Source: Pseudomonadota bacterium (GTDB taxonomy: Bacteria > Pseudomonadota > Gammaproteobacteria > Burkholderiales > Burkholderiaceae_C). Taken from it: DNA of 64,000 nt. The notes beneath the pieces are model-generated. The model made no database searches and was not told where the DNA came from. It worked only from the letters and a program-made list of their open reading frames with translations. Location of the stretch: NCBI GenBank assembly GCA_023460715.1, contig JAEWPH010000204.1:1-64000 (forward strand), written 5' to 3'. Of the stretch, positions 48,021 through 58,882 are shown one piece after another; within the stretch, counting starts at the first letter, position 1; each line of letters opens with the position of its first letter. A program made the position numbers and the translations under genes.

Positions 48021-48066
48021 TCAAAAAGGCCTCTAGCGCTTATGCATCAAGCGCAATCAGCTATAT
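48021..48066 (-). repeat. Dispersed repeat copy between the ABC and anti-sigma genes
   Basis: On the minus strand: TATAGCTGATTGCGCTTG, then ATAAGCGCTAGAGGCC and TTTTTGAC. It is among the best matches to the family pattern and lies between convergent genes. Confidence 0.75.
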
Positions 48067-48083
48067 AAACAATAGCAAACGCC

Positions 48084-48827
48084 CTATAGCATTTTGACCG
48101 CACGCCCGATGAAGACGATCGGCCCCGTCGGCCGGTCGATGGGCGAACCGGCCTCGGGCTCCAGCGTCAGCTCAAAGAGCTGGTTGGCCTCCAGCGGCGG
48201 CAGGCGGTCGATCGGTACGGTGATGGCGGCGCCCGGCTGCACCAGGCCCAGCGACTTCGGGCCGCTCCACTGGTCGGCCTTGGTCCAGAACTGCAGCGAC
48301 TTGCCTTGCGGCACGGCGGTTTCGCGCAGGGGCACCAGGTTCAGGTCGCGCGACGAGGCGCCCGCCTGTACTACCCAGCCGGGCTGGGTGTCTCCCGGGG
48401 CCACCAGCACCACCATGTACTGCGGCGCGGCGGGAGGGGCGCCCACGCGCGTGACCAGCACCGCCGCCAGCACGGCGGCTGCGGCAAAGCCGCCGCCGGC
48501 CAGACCGCGCCACAGCCGCACGCTGTTCCACCAGGCCGTGAGGCCGCTGTCCGCCGTAGCCGCCGCCACGGCCTGCTGGGCACGGCCCCAGCCCAGGCTG
48601 TCCTCGATGCGGCCCCACAGGGAAGGCGAAGGCTCGACGGGCGGCACGAGTGCCGTGAGCGGGTGCAGGCGCTCTTCCCAGCCCTGGACGGCATCGCGCA
48701 GCGCGGCGTCGTGCGGCAGACGGTCTTCGACGGCGCGGCGCTGCGCGATCGGCAACGTGCCCAGCACGTAGCCGCTGGCCAGCGCGTCGATGTCGTCGGG
48801 TGTTGGTGAATCAGAGAACGTCGTCAT
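48084..48827 (-). CDS. Membrane anti-sigma factor (RskA-like)
   Basis: 247 residues from ATG 48827, which overlaps the sigma-factor stop as ATGA. An N-terminal anti-sigma domain (SGYVLGTLPIAQRRAVEDRLPHDAALRDAVQGWEERLHPL) is followed by one membrane helix at about 112-130 (GGGFAAAAVLAAVLVTRV) and a periplasmic RskA-type domain (APQYMVVLVAPG, GKSLQFWTKADQWSGPKSLGLV). It should hold the ECF sigma at the membrane until an envelope signal arrives. Confidence 0.88.
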   Translation of the reverse strand: MTTFSDSPTPDDIDALASGYVLGTLPIAQRRAVEDRLPHDAALRDAVQGWEERLHPLTALVPPVEPSPSLWGRIEDSLGWGRAQQAVAAATADSGLTAWWNSVRLWRGLAGGGFAAAAVLAAVLVTRVGAPPAAPQYMVVLVAPGDTQPGWVVQAGASSRDLNLVPLRETAVPQGKSLQFWTKADQWSGPKSLGLVQPGAAITVPIDRLPPLEANQLFELTLEPEAGSPIDRPTGPIVFIGRAVKML

Positions 48828-49429
48828 GCCATGCACTCCCGCAGCGCCCGCAGGCCCCGCTGGATCCATGCCTTCACGGTGCCCAGCGGCGTGTGCGTCC
48901 GTTCCGCAATTTCGCCGTGCGAGCATCCTTCCACATAGGCCAGCAGGATGCAGTCGCGCCGCGCGGGCTCCAGCCGGCCCAGGCAGGCGTCGAGCTTGCC
49001 CAGGTCGGCGCCCAGTTCATAGGGGTCGATCCGGCTGCGGTAGCTGTGCAGCGCCGCCTGATCGTCGATGGCCTCCAGGGCCTCGTCATCGATGCGCACG
49101 TCGCGCGCGTTGCCGCGCGCCACGTTGAGCGCCGCGTGGCGTACCACGCTGTAGATCCACCCGCGCGCCGCGCCGCGCCCGGCGTCGAAGCTGCCGGCCC
49201 GCTGCCAGATGCTGATGAAGGCGTCGTGCAGCACGTCCTCGGCCTGGGCCCGCTCGCGCACGATGCGCAAGGCCACGCCCAGCAGATACCGGCCCGCATG
49301 GCGGTAGATGCGCTGCAGCGCCTGGGCGTCACCGCGGGCACAGGCGGCCAGGGCTGCGTCGTAGTCGAAGGTGTCGGCTGCGTTCAAGGAAAGTGCCCAC
49401 GGTGGGAAGGATGCGGCATCGTAGTGCAT
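48824..49429 (-). CDS. ECF-subfamily RNA polymerase sigma factor
   Basis: 201 residues. Region 2 is about 30-95 (YRHAGRYLLGVALRIVRERAQAEDVLHDAFISIWQRAGSFD, RGWIYSVVRHAALNVAR). Region 4 is about 140-198 (LEPARRDCILLAYVEGCSHGEIAERTHTPLGTVKAWIQRGLRALRECM). Coupled to an RskA-like anti-sigma gene, it is probably an SigK-type envelope or oxidative stress sigma. The regulon is unknown; the DUF3455 lipoprotein just upstream, on the same strand, is a candidate partner. Confidence 0.92.
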   Translation of the reverse strand: MHYDAASFPPWALSLNAADTFDYDAALAACARGDAQALQRIYRHAGRYLLGVALRIVRERAQAEDVLHDAFISIWQRAGSFDAGRGAARGWIYSVVRHAALNVARGNARDVRIDDEALEAIDDQAALHSYRSRIDPYELGADLGKLDACLGRLEPARRDCILLAYVEGCSHGEIAERTHTPLGTVKAWIQRGLRALRECMA

Positions 49430-49512
49430 GCGCCGGGCACGGCGCCGCCATGCCCCTGCGCCGCGCCCTCATCCGGCGCACCCTGCCCTTCCACCGCGGG
49501 CCCTTGCGCCGA

Positions 49513-50091
49513 TCAGGCCGCCTTGTAGAAGATGTAGTCGGCCTGGTAGGGCACGGTGGTCTTCTGGCCCTTGTTCGCAGCCGTGCAGGCCATGTTCGCG
49601 GGTGCCACGCCACCGCTCAGGTTCACGCGCTGGATGTAGGTCACGCCGGTGAGCGCGCCGCTGCCCATGGCCGGGTTGGCCTTAACCAGCTGATACGGCA
49701 GTGCGCCGGCGGTAGACGGGGCGACGGCCAGTTGCGTGGCGGTCAGCTTGGAGCCGTCGTTGGCTTCCCAGGTGGCGGGCGGGCCGTAGTACTTGCCGAC
49801 CTGCTTGCCGCTGCGGTCCATCAGCTTGGCGTCGGGGCCGGCAAAGGTCCATTCGACCTGACCGGGCATGCCAGCCTTGTCCTTGCACTCGTAGGTGATG
49901 TCACCCTTGCCCACCGTCTCCCACGCCACCTTGTTGCCGGCCGGGACCTGGACGGACGCGGGCAGGCTGGCTTGCGAGAAAGGCGCGCTGTGCGCACCGG
50001 ACGTGGACATCGAGCCGCAGGCGGCCAGCAAGGCGGCAGCGGACACGCCCGCGGCGACGGTGGCGATACGGGTCAGACGGATTGAGCGCAT
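49513..50091 (-). CDS. DUF3455 lipoprotein
   Basis: 192 residues from ATG 50091, with AGGAG upstream. The lipoprotein signal peptide has lipobox LAAC at residue ~25. The DUF3455 body shows LPASVQVPAGNKVAWETVGKGDITYECK, WTFAGPDAKLMDRSGKQVGKYYGPPATWEANDGSKLT and the C-terminal GVTYIQRVNLSGGVAP...YQADYIFYK. Function unknown; predicted outer-membrane or periplasmic. It lies 84 bp upstream of the ECF sigma gene. Confidence 0.85.
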   Translation of the reverse strand: MRSIRLTRIATVAAGVSAAALLAACGSMSTSGAHSAPFSQASLPASVQVPAGNKVAWETVGKGDITYECKDKAGMPGQVEWTFAGPDAKLMDRSGKQVGKYYGPPATWEANDGSKLTATQLAVAPSTAGALPYQLVKANPAMGSGALTGVTYIQRVNLSGGVAPANMACTAANKGQKTTVPYQADYIFYKAA

Positions 50092-50204
50092 GAGGTTCTC
50101 CTGGTAGTTGAATGGAACAGTCCCGACAGGGTCTGCACCAGGCTCTACACACGAGACGCGCCTTTGGATGCAGCGCAGCGCAAAAATTTTGAAGATTTTT
50201 CCGA

Positions 50205-50672
50205 TCAGTCCACGAACAGCGGCAGATCGGCCTTCTTCAGCGTGCGCAGCACGAAGCTGGAACGGCTGTGGCGGATGCCCTTGATCTTGTAGAGCTTCTC
50301 GCGCAGCAGCCGCTCGTAATCGCGCGTGTCCTTGACCACCACGCGCAGCAGGTAGTCGTAGTCGCCCGAGACCAGATGCGCTTCGATCACCTCCGGAATG
50401 CTGGCCAGCGTCTCCCCGAACTTCTCCAGCGTGTTGTCGGAGTGGCTGTCGAGCGTGACCTGCACCAGCACGGTGTCCGCCAGGTCCAGCGCCTGCGGGT
50501 TCAGCCGCACGGTGTAGCCCTGGATGACGCCGGACTCTTCCATCTTCTTGATGCGCCCCCAACAGGGCGACGGGCTCAGGCCCACGGCCTGACCGATCTC
50601 TTGCAGGCTGGCGCGGGAGTTGCCTTGCAGCACGGCAAGGATTTTTCGGTCGAGGCGGTCCATGGCGTTCAT
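50205..50672 (-). CDS. Lrp/AsnC-family transcriptional regulator
   Basis: 155 residues. The helix-turn-helix is DRLDRKILAVLQGNSRASLQEIGQAVGLSPSPCWGRIKKMEESGVIQGY. The RAM/amino-acid-sensing domain (about 65-150) has VIEAHLVSGDYDYLLRVVVKD and IKGIRHSRSSFVLRTLKK. It is divergent from the glycine-cleavage operon, so it may help control gcvTHP or sense amino acids more widely. Confidence 0.9.
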   Translation of the reverse strand: MNAMDRLDRKILAVLQGNSRASLQEIGQAVGLSPSPCWGRIKKMEESGVIQGYTVRLNPQALDLADTVLVQVTLDSHSDNTLEKFGETLASIPEVIEAHLVSGDYDYLLRVVVKDTRDYERLLREKLYKIKGIRHSRSSFVLRTLKKADLPLFVD

Positions 50673-50822
50673 TATTCACGGCATCGGCGCAGCCGCAGAA
50701 CGATTTACCGCACCCGAGGGATTACGGTGAACGACAGCAGGGCCGCGCGCCGCCACCGTCCTTAGCCCCAGGCGTGCCATCGTCCGCCCAACCGCCGCTG
50801 CCCACGCCGGTATACTGCGCGC

Positions 50823-50910
50823 ACTTGTCAGGAGAGAGTCCGCGCACCCTGTGCGGGCCGCCGAAGGCGCAGGGCCACCGCCCGAACGCTCAGGCAAAAG
50901 GACTGACAGG
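50823..50910 (+). promoter_or_regulatory. Glycine riboswitch, aptamer 1
   Basis: Conserved aptamer pieces appear in order: GGAGAGAGTCCG, then CCGAAGGCGCAGG, GAACGCTCAGGCAAAAGGAC, closed by CTTGTCA/TGACAGG as P1. It is 215 bp upstream of gcvT on the same strand. This is the first half of a tandem glycine sensor. Confidence 0.9.
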
Positions 50911-50934
50911 AACGCCCGCAGGGATGCGGGCGTT
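50911..50934 (+). other. Hairpin in the linker between the two glycine aptamers
   Basis: AACGCCCGCA pairs perfectly with TGCGGGCGTT around GGGA, followed by TCCC. Linkers of tandem glycine riboswitches are usually short and unpaired, so a 10-bp stem here is unusual. Confidence 0.7.
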
Positions 50935-51064
50935 TCCCTGGCTGGAGAGAGGTCGGCGCATCGTCAACGAGACACGGGCGCCACCCACCGAAGGAGCAAA
51001 CCCCGCACACGCGCCACCGGCGCCGGCTGCGCGGTGAATCTCTCAGGTAAAGCGGACAGCAGGG
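50935..51064 (+). promoter_or_regulatory. Glycine riboswitch, aptamer 2
   Basis: CTGGAGAGAGG, ACCGAAGGAGCAAACC and GAATCTCTCAGGTAAAGCGGACAGCAGGG are the second aptamer's conserved segments, with P1 pairing CCCTGGCTG and CAGCAGGG. It ends 60 bp before the gcvT start. Glycine binding would turn on gcvTHP to remove excess glycine. No separate terminator is seen after aptamer 2, so control may be at translation. Confidence 0.9.
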
Positions 51065-51124
51065 CACATGCCGCGGCGCATCTCCGGATGGGCCGCTTCC
51101 ATGCCTGCCCTCGGAGATTCCGCC

Positions 51125-52276
51125 ATGTCCTCGCCCGCTTCCGCCGCCCCGCTGCTCACCACGCCCCTGAACGCCCTGCACATCGAGCTGGGCGCCCGCA
51201 TGGTCCCGTTCGCCGGCTATTCCATGCCCGTGCAATACCCCAGCGGCCTGATGGCGGAGCACCACCACACACGCGCCGCCGCCGGCCTGTTCGACGTCTC
51301 GCACATGGGCCAGCTCAAGCTGGTGGGCGCGGATGCCGCCGCCGCGTTCGAGACGCTGATCCCCGTGGACGTGATCGACCTGCCCGTGGGCAAGCAGCGC
51401 TACGGCCTGCTGCTGAACGACGAGGGCGGCATTATCGACGACCTGATGTTCTTCAACCAGGGCACGGTCGACGGCGAGCCCACGCTGTTCGTGATCGTGA
51501 ACGGCGCCTGCAAGGTGGAGGACATCGCCCACATCCAGGCCCGCATCGGCCAGCGCTGCCAGGTCGTGCCGCTGCCCGACCAGGCCCTGCTCGCGCTGCA
51601 GGGCCCGCAGGCTGCCACCGCGCTGGCGCGGCTGGCGCCCGGGGTGCAGCAGCTGGTCTTCATGACCGGTGGCGACTTCACCATCGCCGGGTGCGACTGC
51701 TTCGTGACGCGCAGCGGCTACACCGGCGAGGACGGCTTCGAGATCTCCGTACCTGCCGCGCAGGCTGAAACCCTGGCCCGCGCCCTGCTCGCCCAGCCCG
51801 AGGTGAAGCCCGTCGGCCTGGGCGCCCGCAATTCGCTGCGCCTGGAGGCCGGCCTGTGCCTGTACGGCAACGACATCGACACCACCACGACGCCACCCGA
51901 GGCCGCGCTGAACTGGGCCATCCAGAAGGTGCGCCGCACCGGCGGCGCCCGCGCCGGCGGCTTCCCTGGTGCCGACAAGGTGCTGGCGCAGATCGACCAG
52001 CCGGCCCGCCTCACCCGCAAGCGCGTGGGCCTGGTGGCGCTGGAGCGCGTGCCCGTACGCGAGCACACCGAGCTGCAAGACCTGCAGGGCCAGCGCATCG
52101 GCGAGGTGACCAGCGGCCTGCTGGGCCCCACCGTGGACAAGCCCATCGCCATGGCCTACGTGTCCACAGACAACGCCGCCCCCGGCACGCGTGTGAACGC
52201 CGTCGTGCGCGGCAAGCCCGTGCCGATGGAGGTGGCGCCCATGCCCTTCACCCCGCCGCGCTACCACCGCGGCTGA
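51125..52276 (+). CDS. gcvT: Glycine cleavage system T protein (aminomethyltransferase)
   Basis: 383 residues from ATG 51125. PLNALHIELGARMVPFAGYSMPVQYP, AGLFDVSHMGQLKL, VNGACKVEDIAHI and TRSGYTGEDGFEISVP are GcvT signatures that bind tetrahydrofolate and the aminomethyl-lipoyl group. It transfers the methylene unit to THF, releasing ammonia. First gene of gcvTHP, below the riboswitch. Confidence 0.96.
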   Translation: MSSPASAAPLLTTPLNALHIELGARMVPFAGYSMPVQYPSGLMAEHHHTRAAAGLFDVSHMGQLKLVGADAAAAFETLIPVDVIDLPVGKQRYGLLLNDEGGIIDDLMFFNQGTVDGEPTLFVIVNGACKVEDIAHIQARIGQRCQVVPLPDQALLALQGPQAATALARLAPGVQQLVFMTGGDFTIAGCDCFVTRSGYTGEDGFEISVPAAQAETLARALLAQPEVKPVGLGARNSLRLEAGLCLYGNDIDTTTTPPEAALNWAIQKVRRTGGARAGGFPGADKVLAQIDQPARLTRKRVGLVALERVPVREHTELQDLQGQRIGEVTSGLLGPTVDKPIAMAYVSTDNAAPGTRVNAVVRGKPVPMEVAPMPFTPPRYHRG

Positions 52277-52405
52277 TCGGGGCGCGCCGCCCGCCCCAGC
52301 CGTTGGAAGACCGCCGCCGCCCGGCTACAGTCGCAGCTGGCAACGGCAGTTTTCCTTTTTTCTCTCTCTGATCGATTGACTGACCCTTCATTTTCTGGAG
52401 CCCCC

Positions 52406-52780
52406 ATGACCGTCAAATTTTCCAAGGACCACGAGTGGGTCGACATCGCTGACCACCAGGCCGCCACCGTGGGCATCACGCTGCATGCGCAGGACGCGCT
52501 GGGCGACGTGGTCTTCGTGGACCTGCCCAACGTGGGCGCATCGTTCGCCCAGGGCGAAGTGGCCGGCGTGGTCGAGTCCGTGAAGGCCGCCGCCGATGTG
52601 TACATGCCCATCTCGGGCGAGATCGTCGAGGTCAACGAAGCCCTGCGCGCCGATCCTTCCCTGGCCAACAGCGATCCGCTGGGCGCCGGCTGGTTCTTCA
52701 AGGTCCGCGTGAGCGACCTGTCTCAGTTCGACGCGCTCATGGACGAACCCGCCTACGCCGAGTTCACCAAGAACGCCTGA
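52406..52780 (+). CDS. gcvH: Glycine cleavage system H protein
   Basis: 124 residues from ATG 52406, with TGGAG upstream. Lipoyl-carrier protein; the lipoylated Lys is in [14 protein letters not shown], within EHEW-like KDHEWVDI and [13 protein letters not shown]. It shuttles the aminomethyl group between P and T proteins. An ATG 30 bp earlier is in frame but less likely. Confidence 0.96.
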   Translation: MTVKFSKDHEWVDIADHQAATVGITLHAQDALGDVVFVDLPNVGASFAQGEVAGVVESVKAAADVYMPISGEIVEVNEALRADPSLANSDPLGAGWFFKVRVSDLSQFDALMDEPAYAEFTKNA

Positions 52781-52852
52781 TCCGACGCGCCGGCGGCCTT
52801 GCCGGGCCGCGGCGCTTTTCTTTTGCCGCCCCCGTCCCTGCTGCCGCCGCCG

Positions 52853-55777
<2,925 letters not shown>

Positions 55778-55816
55778 CCGCACCCTGGCCCCGATCGCCG
55801 GGGCATACTCTTCACC

Positions 55817-55837
55817 AAGGCCCGGCGACGGGCCTTT
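55817..55837 (+). terminator. gcvTHP terminator
   Basis: AAGGCCCG (55817-55824) and CGGGCCTT (55829-55836) form a stem around GCGA, 40 bp after the gcvP stop. The T-run is short (TTT), so strength is moderate. Confidence 0.7.
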
Positions 55838-55907
55838 GTGCTTTGGGGTTGTGTAAGCAAACTCCAGGTTTTATGACGGTCGGCCGGATGGGAGGCACCA
55901 GCCCCAC

Positions 55908-56540
55908 TGCGGTCGGCCTGCGGGTACTTCACCGCCAAAGCATGCGGCAAATACACACGCCCTAAACCTGCCTGCAGATCCTTATCGTACAGCGCCCGCG
56001 CTTTCTGCCCTTGCGCTCCCTCACCCCGATTTCGCGCCGGGAGAAGTCCACATCCTTTACACGCAGGCGAGGCGCAATGCCTCTAGCAAACGCATGCCCG
56101 TGCCGTACAGCAACGGCTCCACCAAAGCGGGCGTGCCCTGCATATGGAGCAACACCTCGCGTACCTCGGTGGGAGTGAGCACCACCGGCAATCGCTGCGG
56201 GCGCCTGGCCTGCACTACCTCAGCCACCCACGGCAACTCTTTTTTCAGCACCTGCTTGTACAGATACAGGAGGCCGATTTGGCTTGGTTTTGCGTCGAGG
56301 CAGATACTTGCCTGTCCACCGCGAAATGGCTCAGGAAGGCGCTTCTACTTCCGCTGCCCCCATGTCCTGCGGATGGCGCTTGCCATGGAAAAGGATGAAC
56401 CGCCGCACCCGATCGATGTAGGCGGCTTCGGTACGAATGCTGTAGTGGCGCGTGCGCAAATGCGTGCGCATACGTTCCAGTAGCTTGGGTGGCTGCGGCG
56501 GAGAAGCCGCGTCCTGCATGGCGTTCGCAGAAGCATCCAT
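55908..56540 (-). pseudogene. intI: Integron-type integrase (IntI) remnant
   Basis: Read on the minus strand from ATG 56540: PKLLERMRTHLRTRHYSIRTEAAYIDRVRRFILFHGKRHP...GAAEVEA, the IntI N-terminal domain. A frameshift near 56335-56345 follows, then SHFAVDRQVSAST, another shift, and KKELPWVAEVVQARRPQRLPVVLTPTEVREVLLHMQGTPALVEPLLYGTGMRLLEALRL, which carries the first catalytic Arg. A third shift near 56060-56080 leads to VKDVDFSRREI. About 25 codons are then missing before LYDKDLQAGLGRVYLPHALAVKYPQADR, and the C-terminus with the HxxR and Tyr is gone. It is therefore inactive. It points away from the cassette array, as intI genes do. Confidence 0.9.
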
Positions 56541-56740
56541 CCGGGGAATTTTGGGTTTGACTATTCCCGCCGAGTGTGGGATTTTTCCTTGGAGCGACTT
56601 GAGTTAGTTGTTTTATCAAGCGCCACTCTCTAAGATGTGTGTCGTCTATTTCTAGTTGGACCTCGCAAGAACAGTGAGAGCAAATGCACCTGTCGGCTAA
56701 TCTCGGCACCACTCCACAACCACCGGGTCACCCGTACGTT
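56541..56740. other. Region expected to hold attI
   Basis: AT-richer DNA between the intI remnant and the first cassette gene. In integrons attI lies here. I see GTTAGTT at about 56604 and GTTATGA at about 56738, but neither fits the GTTRRRY core exactly, so no attI is assigned. No LexA box is seen in front of intI. An in-frame ATG at 56684 with GTGAGAG upstream could be the start of the following gene. Confidence 0.35.
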
Positions 56741-57394
56741 ATGAGCATTGCCAAGTACGTCACCATTTTTATTCTGATCTTATTGGCTGCAGCTTTCGGA
56801 TATGGCCTCAAAGGATATGTGGATGCCATCTCAGATGCGGAAAATTTACGAAGCCGTGCTGATGACCTGATGGCAAAAGGGCGCAGTGGGATGGGACTCG
56901 GCGAGCGCCATCTGAAAATCTTGCTGGCAGTTGAGGATCCAGCGTTCTTTGATCACTCTGGCGTTGACTTTTCGTCTCCTGGTGCAGGATTGACAACTAT
57001 TACTCAATCCGTATCAAAGCGCCTTGCGTTTGAGCAGTTCCAACCGGGACTCGGTAAGATAAAGCAAACAGGCTACGCGATTGGTCTCGAACAAAGACTC
57101 TCAAAAGAGCAAATACTTGCTCTTTGGCTCGACTCTGTAGAGATGGGCAACGGGCCAGGTGGGTGGATGAGAGGTTTTCACGCGGCAAGCTTCAAGATTT
57201 ACGGACGCGATCCGTCTCAGTTGCAGATGTCGGAGTTCATTCGACTGACAGCTGTTCTTATTGCGCCGGCATCGTTCAATCTCACAGGTCAAGATCAAAA
57301 GCTCGATGAACGCACCAGAAGAATTCAACGATTGGTAGTGGGGGACTGCACCGTAGCCGGGTTTCGTGATGTCTGGCTGGAAGGCTGCTCATAA
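56741..57394 (+). CDS. Minimal GT51 peptidoglycan glycosyltransferase-like protein (cassette 1)
   Basis: 217 residues from ATG 56741. One N-terminal membrane helix (about 7-23) is followed by a reduced glycosyltransferase 51 domain: ILLAVEDPAFFDHSGVD with catalytic Glu at ~65, LTTITQSVSKRL in place of GGSTITQQ, and GYAIGLEQRLSKEQILALWLDSVEMGNG containing the second Glu at ~117. Monofunctional MtgA enzymes are similar in plan. Such proteins polymerise lipid II at the inner membrane. The altered second motif leaves activity uncertain. ATG 56684 is an alternative start. It is followed by attC1. Confidence 0.7.
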   Translation: MSIAKYVTIFILILLAAAFGYGLKGYVDAISDAENLRSRADDLMAKGRSGMGLGERHLKILLAVEDPAFFDHSGVDFSSPGAGLTTITQSVSKRLAFEQFQPGLGKIKQTGYAIGLEQRLSKEQILALWLDSVEMGNGPGGWMRGFHAASFKIYGRDPSQLQMSEFIRLTAVLIAPASFNLTGQDQKLDERTRRIQRLVVGDCTVAGFRDVWLEGCS

Positions 57395-57445
57395 ATTCTT
57401 GCACCGAGATTTCGCAAGGGCTCGGAGTGGCTGTACGTGGTTCAA

Positions 57446-57503
57446 GCCCAACCCTATGCTCCAGCGGACGGCTTCGCCGCCCGCTGAGCTCGCACGGTTA
57501 GGC
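57446..57503 (+). repeat. attC1 recombination site (58 bp)
   Basis: Ends in R'' GCCCAAC (57446) and R' GTTAGGC (57497), with internal arms CCAGCGGACGGC and GCCGCCCGCTGA around TTC. This is the attC layout recognised by integron integrases. Confidence 0.88.
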
Positions 57504-57576
57504 GTCGGTATTGCGCCGGAGTGAGTTGCTACAGCACGTATTTAAACTAATCATCGAATCTTGAGGGAGATAAGTC

Positions 57577-58206
57577 GTGCCTGATGCATATCCGTACACG
57601 ATCGCGAATAAACAGATCGAACCGATGTTGACTCGCATACGGACAGCCGCTCGGCCGGAGCGCATGAACCGGGAGTTGTTAAACACCTGGGGGTTCACCG
57701 CGTCAAATGATCGAGCAATCGTTTCGGTCCTAAAAGGTCTTGGCTTTGTCGCTGATGGTGGGTCGCCGACAGATCTCTACGACCGGTTGCGAGACCCGAA
57801 CGACTGGAAGTATGTACTTGGCGAACGAATCCGCATTCTGTATTCAGACCTGTATTCAATCGACCCGAATATTCACGCGCAGCCTGATAACGAAGTGAGG
57901 AGCGCCATTCTTCGCCTCACAGGCAAGGATGAAGAGACTTCACGCCGCTACTACCTGACCTTCAAGACTCTCGCAGGACTTGCCAACTTTGGCAGCAAAG
58001 GAGGCGACAAAAAGTCTGAAGGCGCTCCGCCGCCCCCCACTGCCGCACCGCCGCAAGCCCCGCACCTGCCAGCGCTGCATGTTGAGGAACCGAAGCGACG
58101 GAAGAGTGAGTACCACTACAACATCCAAATTCACCTGCCCGTCACTTCCGACATCAGCGTCTATAACGCGATATTCAAAAGCCTCAAAGACAACTTGGAC
58201 CTTTGA
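57577..58206 (+). CDS. DUF5343 protein (cassette 2, first gene)
   Basis: 209 residues from GTG 57577, with GAGGGAG upstream. Residues 1-150 match the DUF5343 pattern (PYTIANKQIEPMLTRIRTAARPERMNRELLNTWGFTASNDRAIVSVLKGLGFV, LGERIRILYSDLYSI), a helical, possibly winged-helix-like domain of unknown role. A Pro-rich linker (~152-172) leads to a short C-terminal part with HYNIQIHLPVTSDISVYNAIFKSL. It is directly followed by the HEPN gene; the two form a bicistronic cassette, as seen for defence or toxin pairs. Confidence 0.75.
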   Translation: MPDAYPYTIANKQIEPMLTRIRTAARPERMNRELLNTWGFTASNDRAIVSVLKGLGFVADGGSPTDLYDRLRDPNDWKYVLGERIRILYSDLYSIDPNIHAQPDNEVRSAILRLTGKDEETSRRYYLTFKTLAGLANFGSKGGDKKSEGAPPPPTAAPPQAPHLPALHVEEPKRRKSEYHYNIQIHLPVTSDISVYNAIFKSLKDNLDL

Positions 58207-58208
58207 CC

Positions 58209-58775
58209 ATGGCGCTCAAGGATTTCGTATTCGACGCGATGCTGGCCGAGAACTCCCTTGCTCAGCTTGCCTCTATCGGGATATCCGTACGGGGCAGCGT
58301 AGCAACCCCACCAACAATTGATCTATCTGATAAGGGGTTCAGTCCGCGCCTTTTGTACGATGCTGAGCGCATGTCTTCCGTCTTCAGTGCCTACTTTTGC
58401 ATTGAAAACTCGGCGAGAGAGTTGATAAGTGAACGTCTAGCTTCGCGCCGCGGAGTTGATTGGTGGAGTGTCGCGGTTCCCATGAAGATCAAAGCAGCGG
58501 TCTCGAAGCTAAAGGAGAGGGAAGAGAAGAATCGCTACCACACTCCTAGATCGGTTGATCTGATCGGCTACACCCTATTCGCTCACCTGTCGCAGATCAT
58601 CATCGCGACTTGGGACGACTTCTCAGACCTCTTTCCCGAACAAGCTTGGGTAAGCTCCAGATTTACCGACCTTGAAATGTCTCGGAACGTCATCATGCAC
58701 ACCGGAACGCTACCCGAGATTGAGGTAGACCGAGTTGAAAGCATTCTTCGAGACTGGATAAGACAAGTCGGATGA
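58209..58775 (+). CDS. Swt1-like HEPN protein (cassette 2, second gene)
   Basis: 188 residues, starting 2 bp after the DUF5343 stop. FCIENSARELISERLASRRGVDWWSVAVPMKIKAAVSKLKEREEKNRYHTPRSVDLIGYTLFAHLSQII matches the Swt1-like HEPN fold. The C-terminal helix carries RNVIMH (R159-N160-x3-H164), the R-x4-H motif of HEPN RNases. It is therefore a predicted RNase, either a toxin or a defence effector, with DUF5343 as its likely partner. Motif seen; activity inferred. Confidence 0.75.
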   Translation: MALKDFVFDAMLAENSLAQLASIGISVRGSVATPPTIDLSDKGFSPRLLYDAERMSSVFSAYFCIENSARELISERLASRRGVDWWSVAVPMKIKAAVSKLKEREEKNRYHTPRSVDLIGYTLFAHLSQIIIATWDDFSDLFPEQAWVSSRFTDLEMSRNVIMHTGTLPEIEVDRVESILRDWIRQVG

Positions 58776-58806
58776 CCCAGGCGTCCTCGCAAAAGCAGAA
58801 GGCAAG

Positions 58807-58864
58807 CCCTAACCCATCATTCCAGCGGACCGCCTTCGGCGGCCGCTGAATTCGAACGTTAGGC
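58807..58864 (+). repeat. attC2 recombination site (58 bp)
   Basis: R'' CCCTAAC (58807) and R' GTTAGGC (58858), with arms CCAGCGGACCGCC and GGCGGCCGCTGA around TTC. Very like attC1 in size and arm sequence. Confidence 0.9.
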
Positions 58865-58882
58865 CACACAGGAAAGCCACTG

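Noticed and set aside
56541-56740. An attI site at GTTAGTT or GTTATGA
   Set aside because: Neither fits the GTTRRRY core, and no flanking direct repeats could be confirmed by eye.
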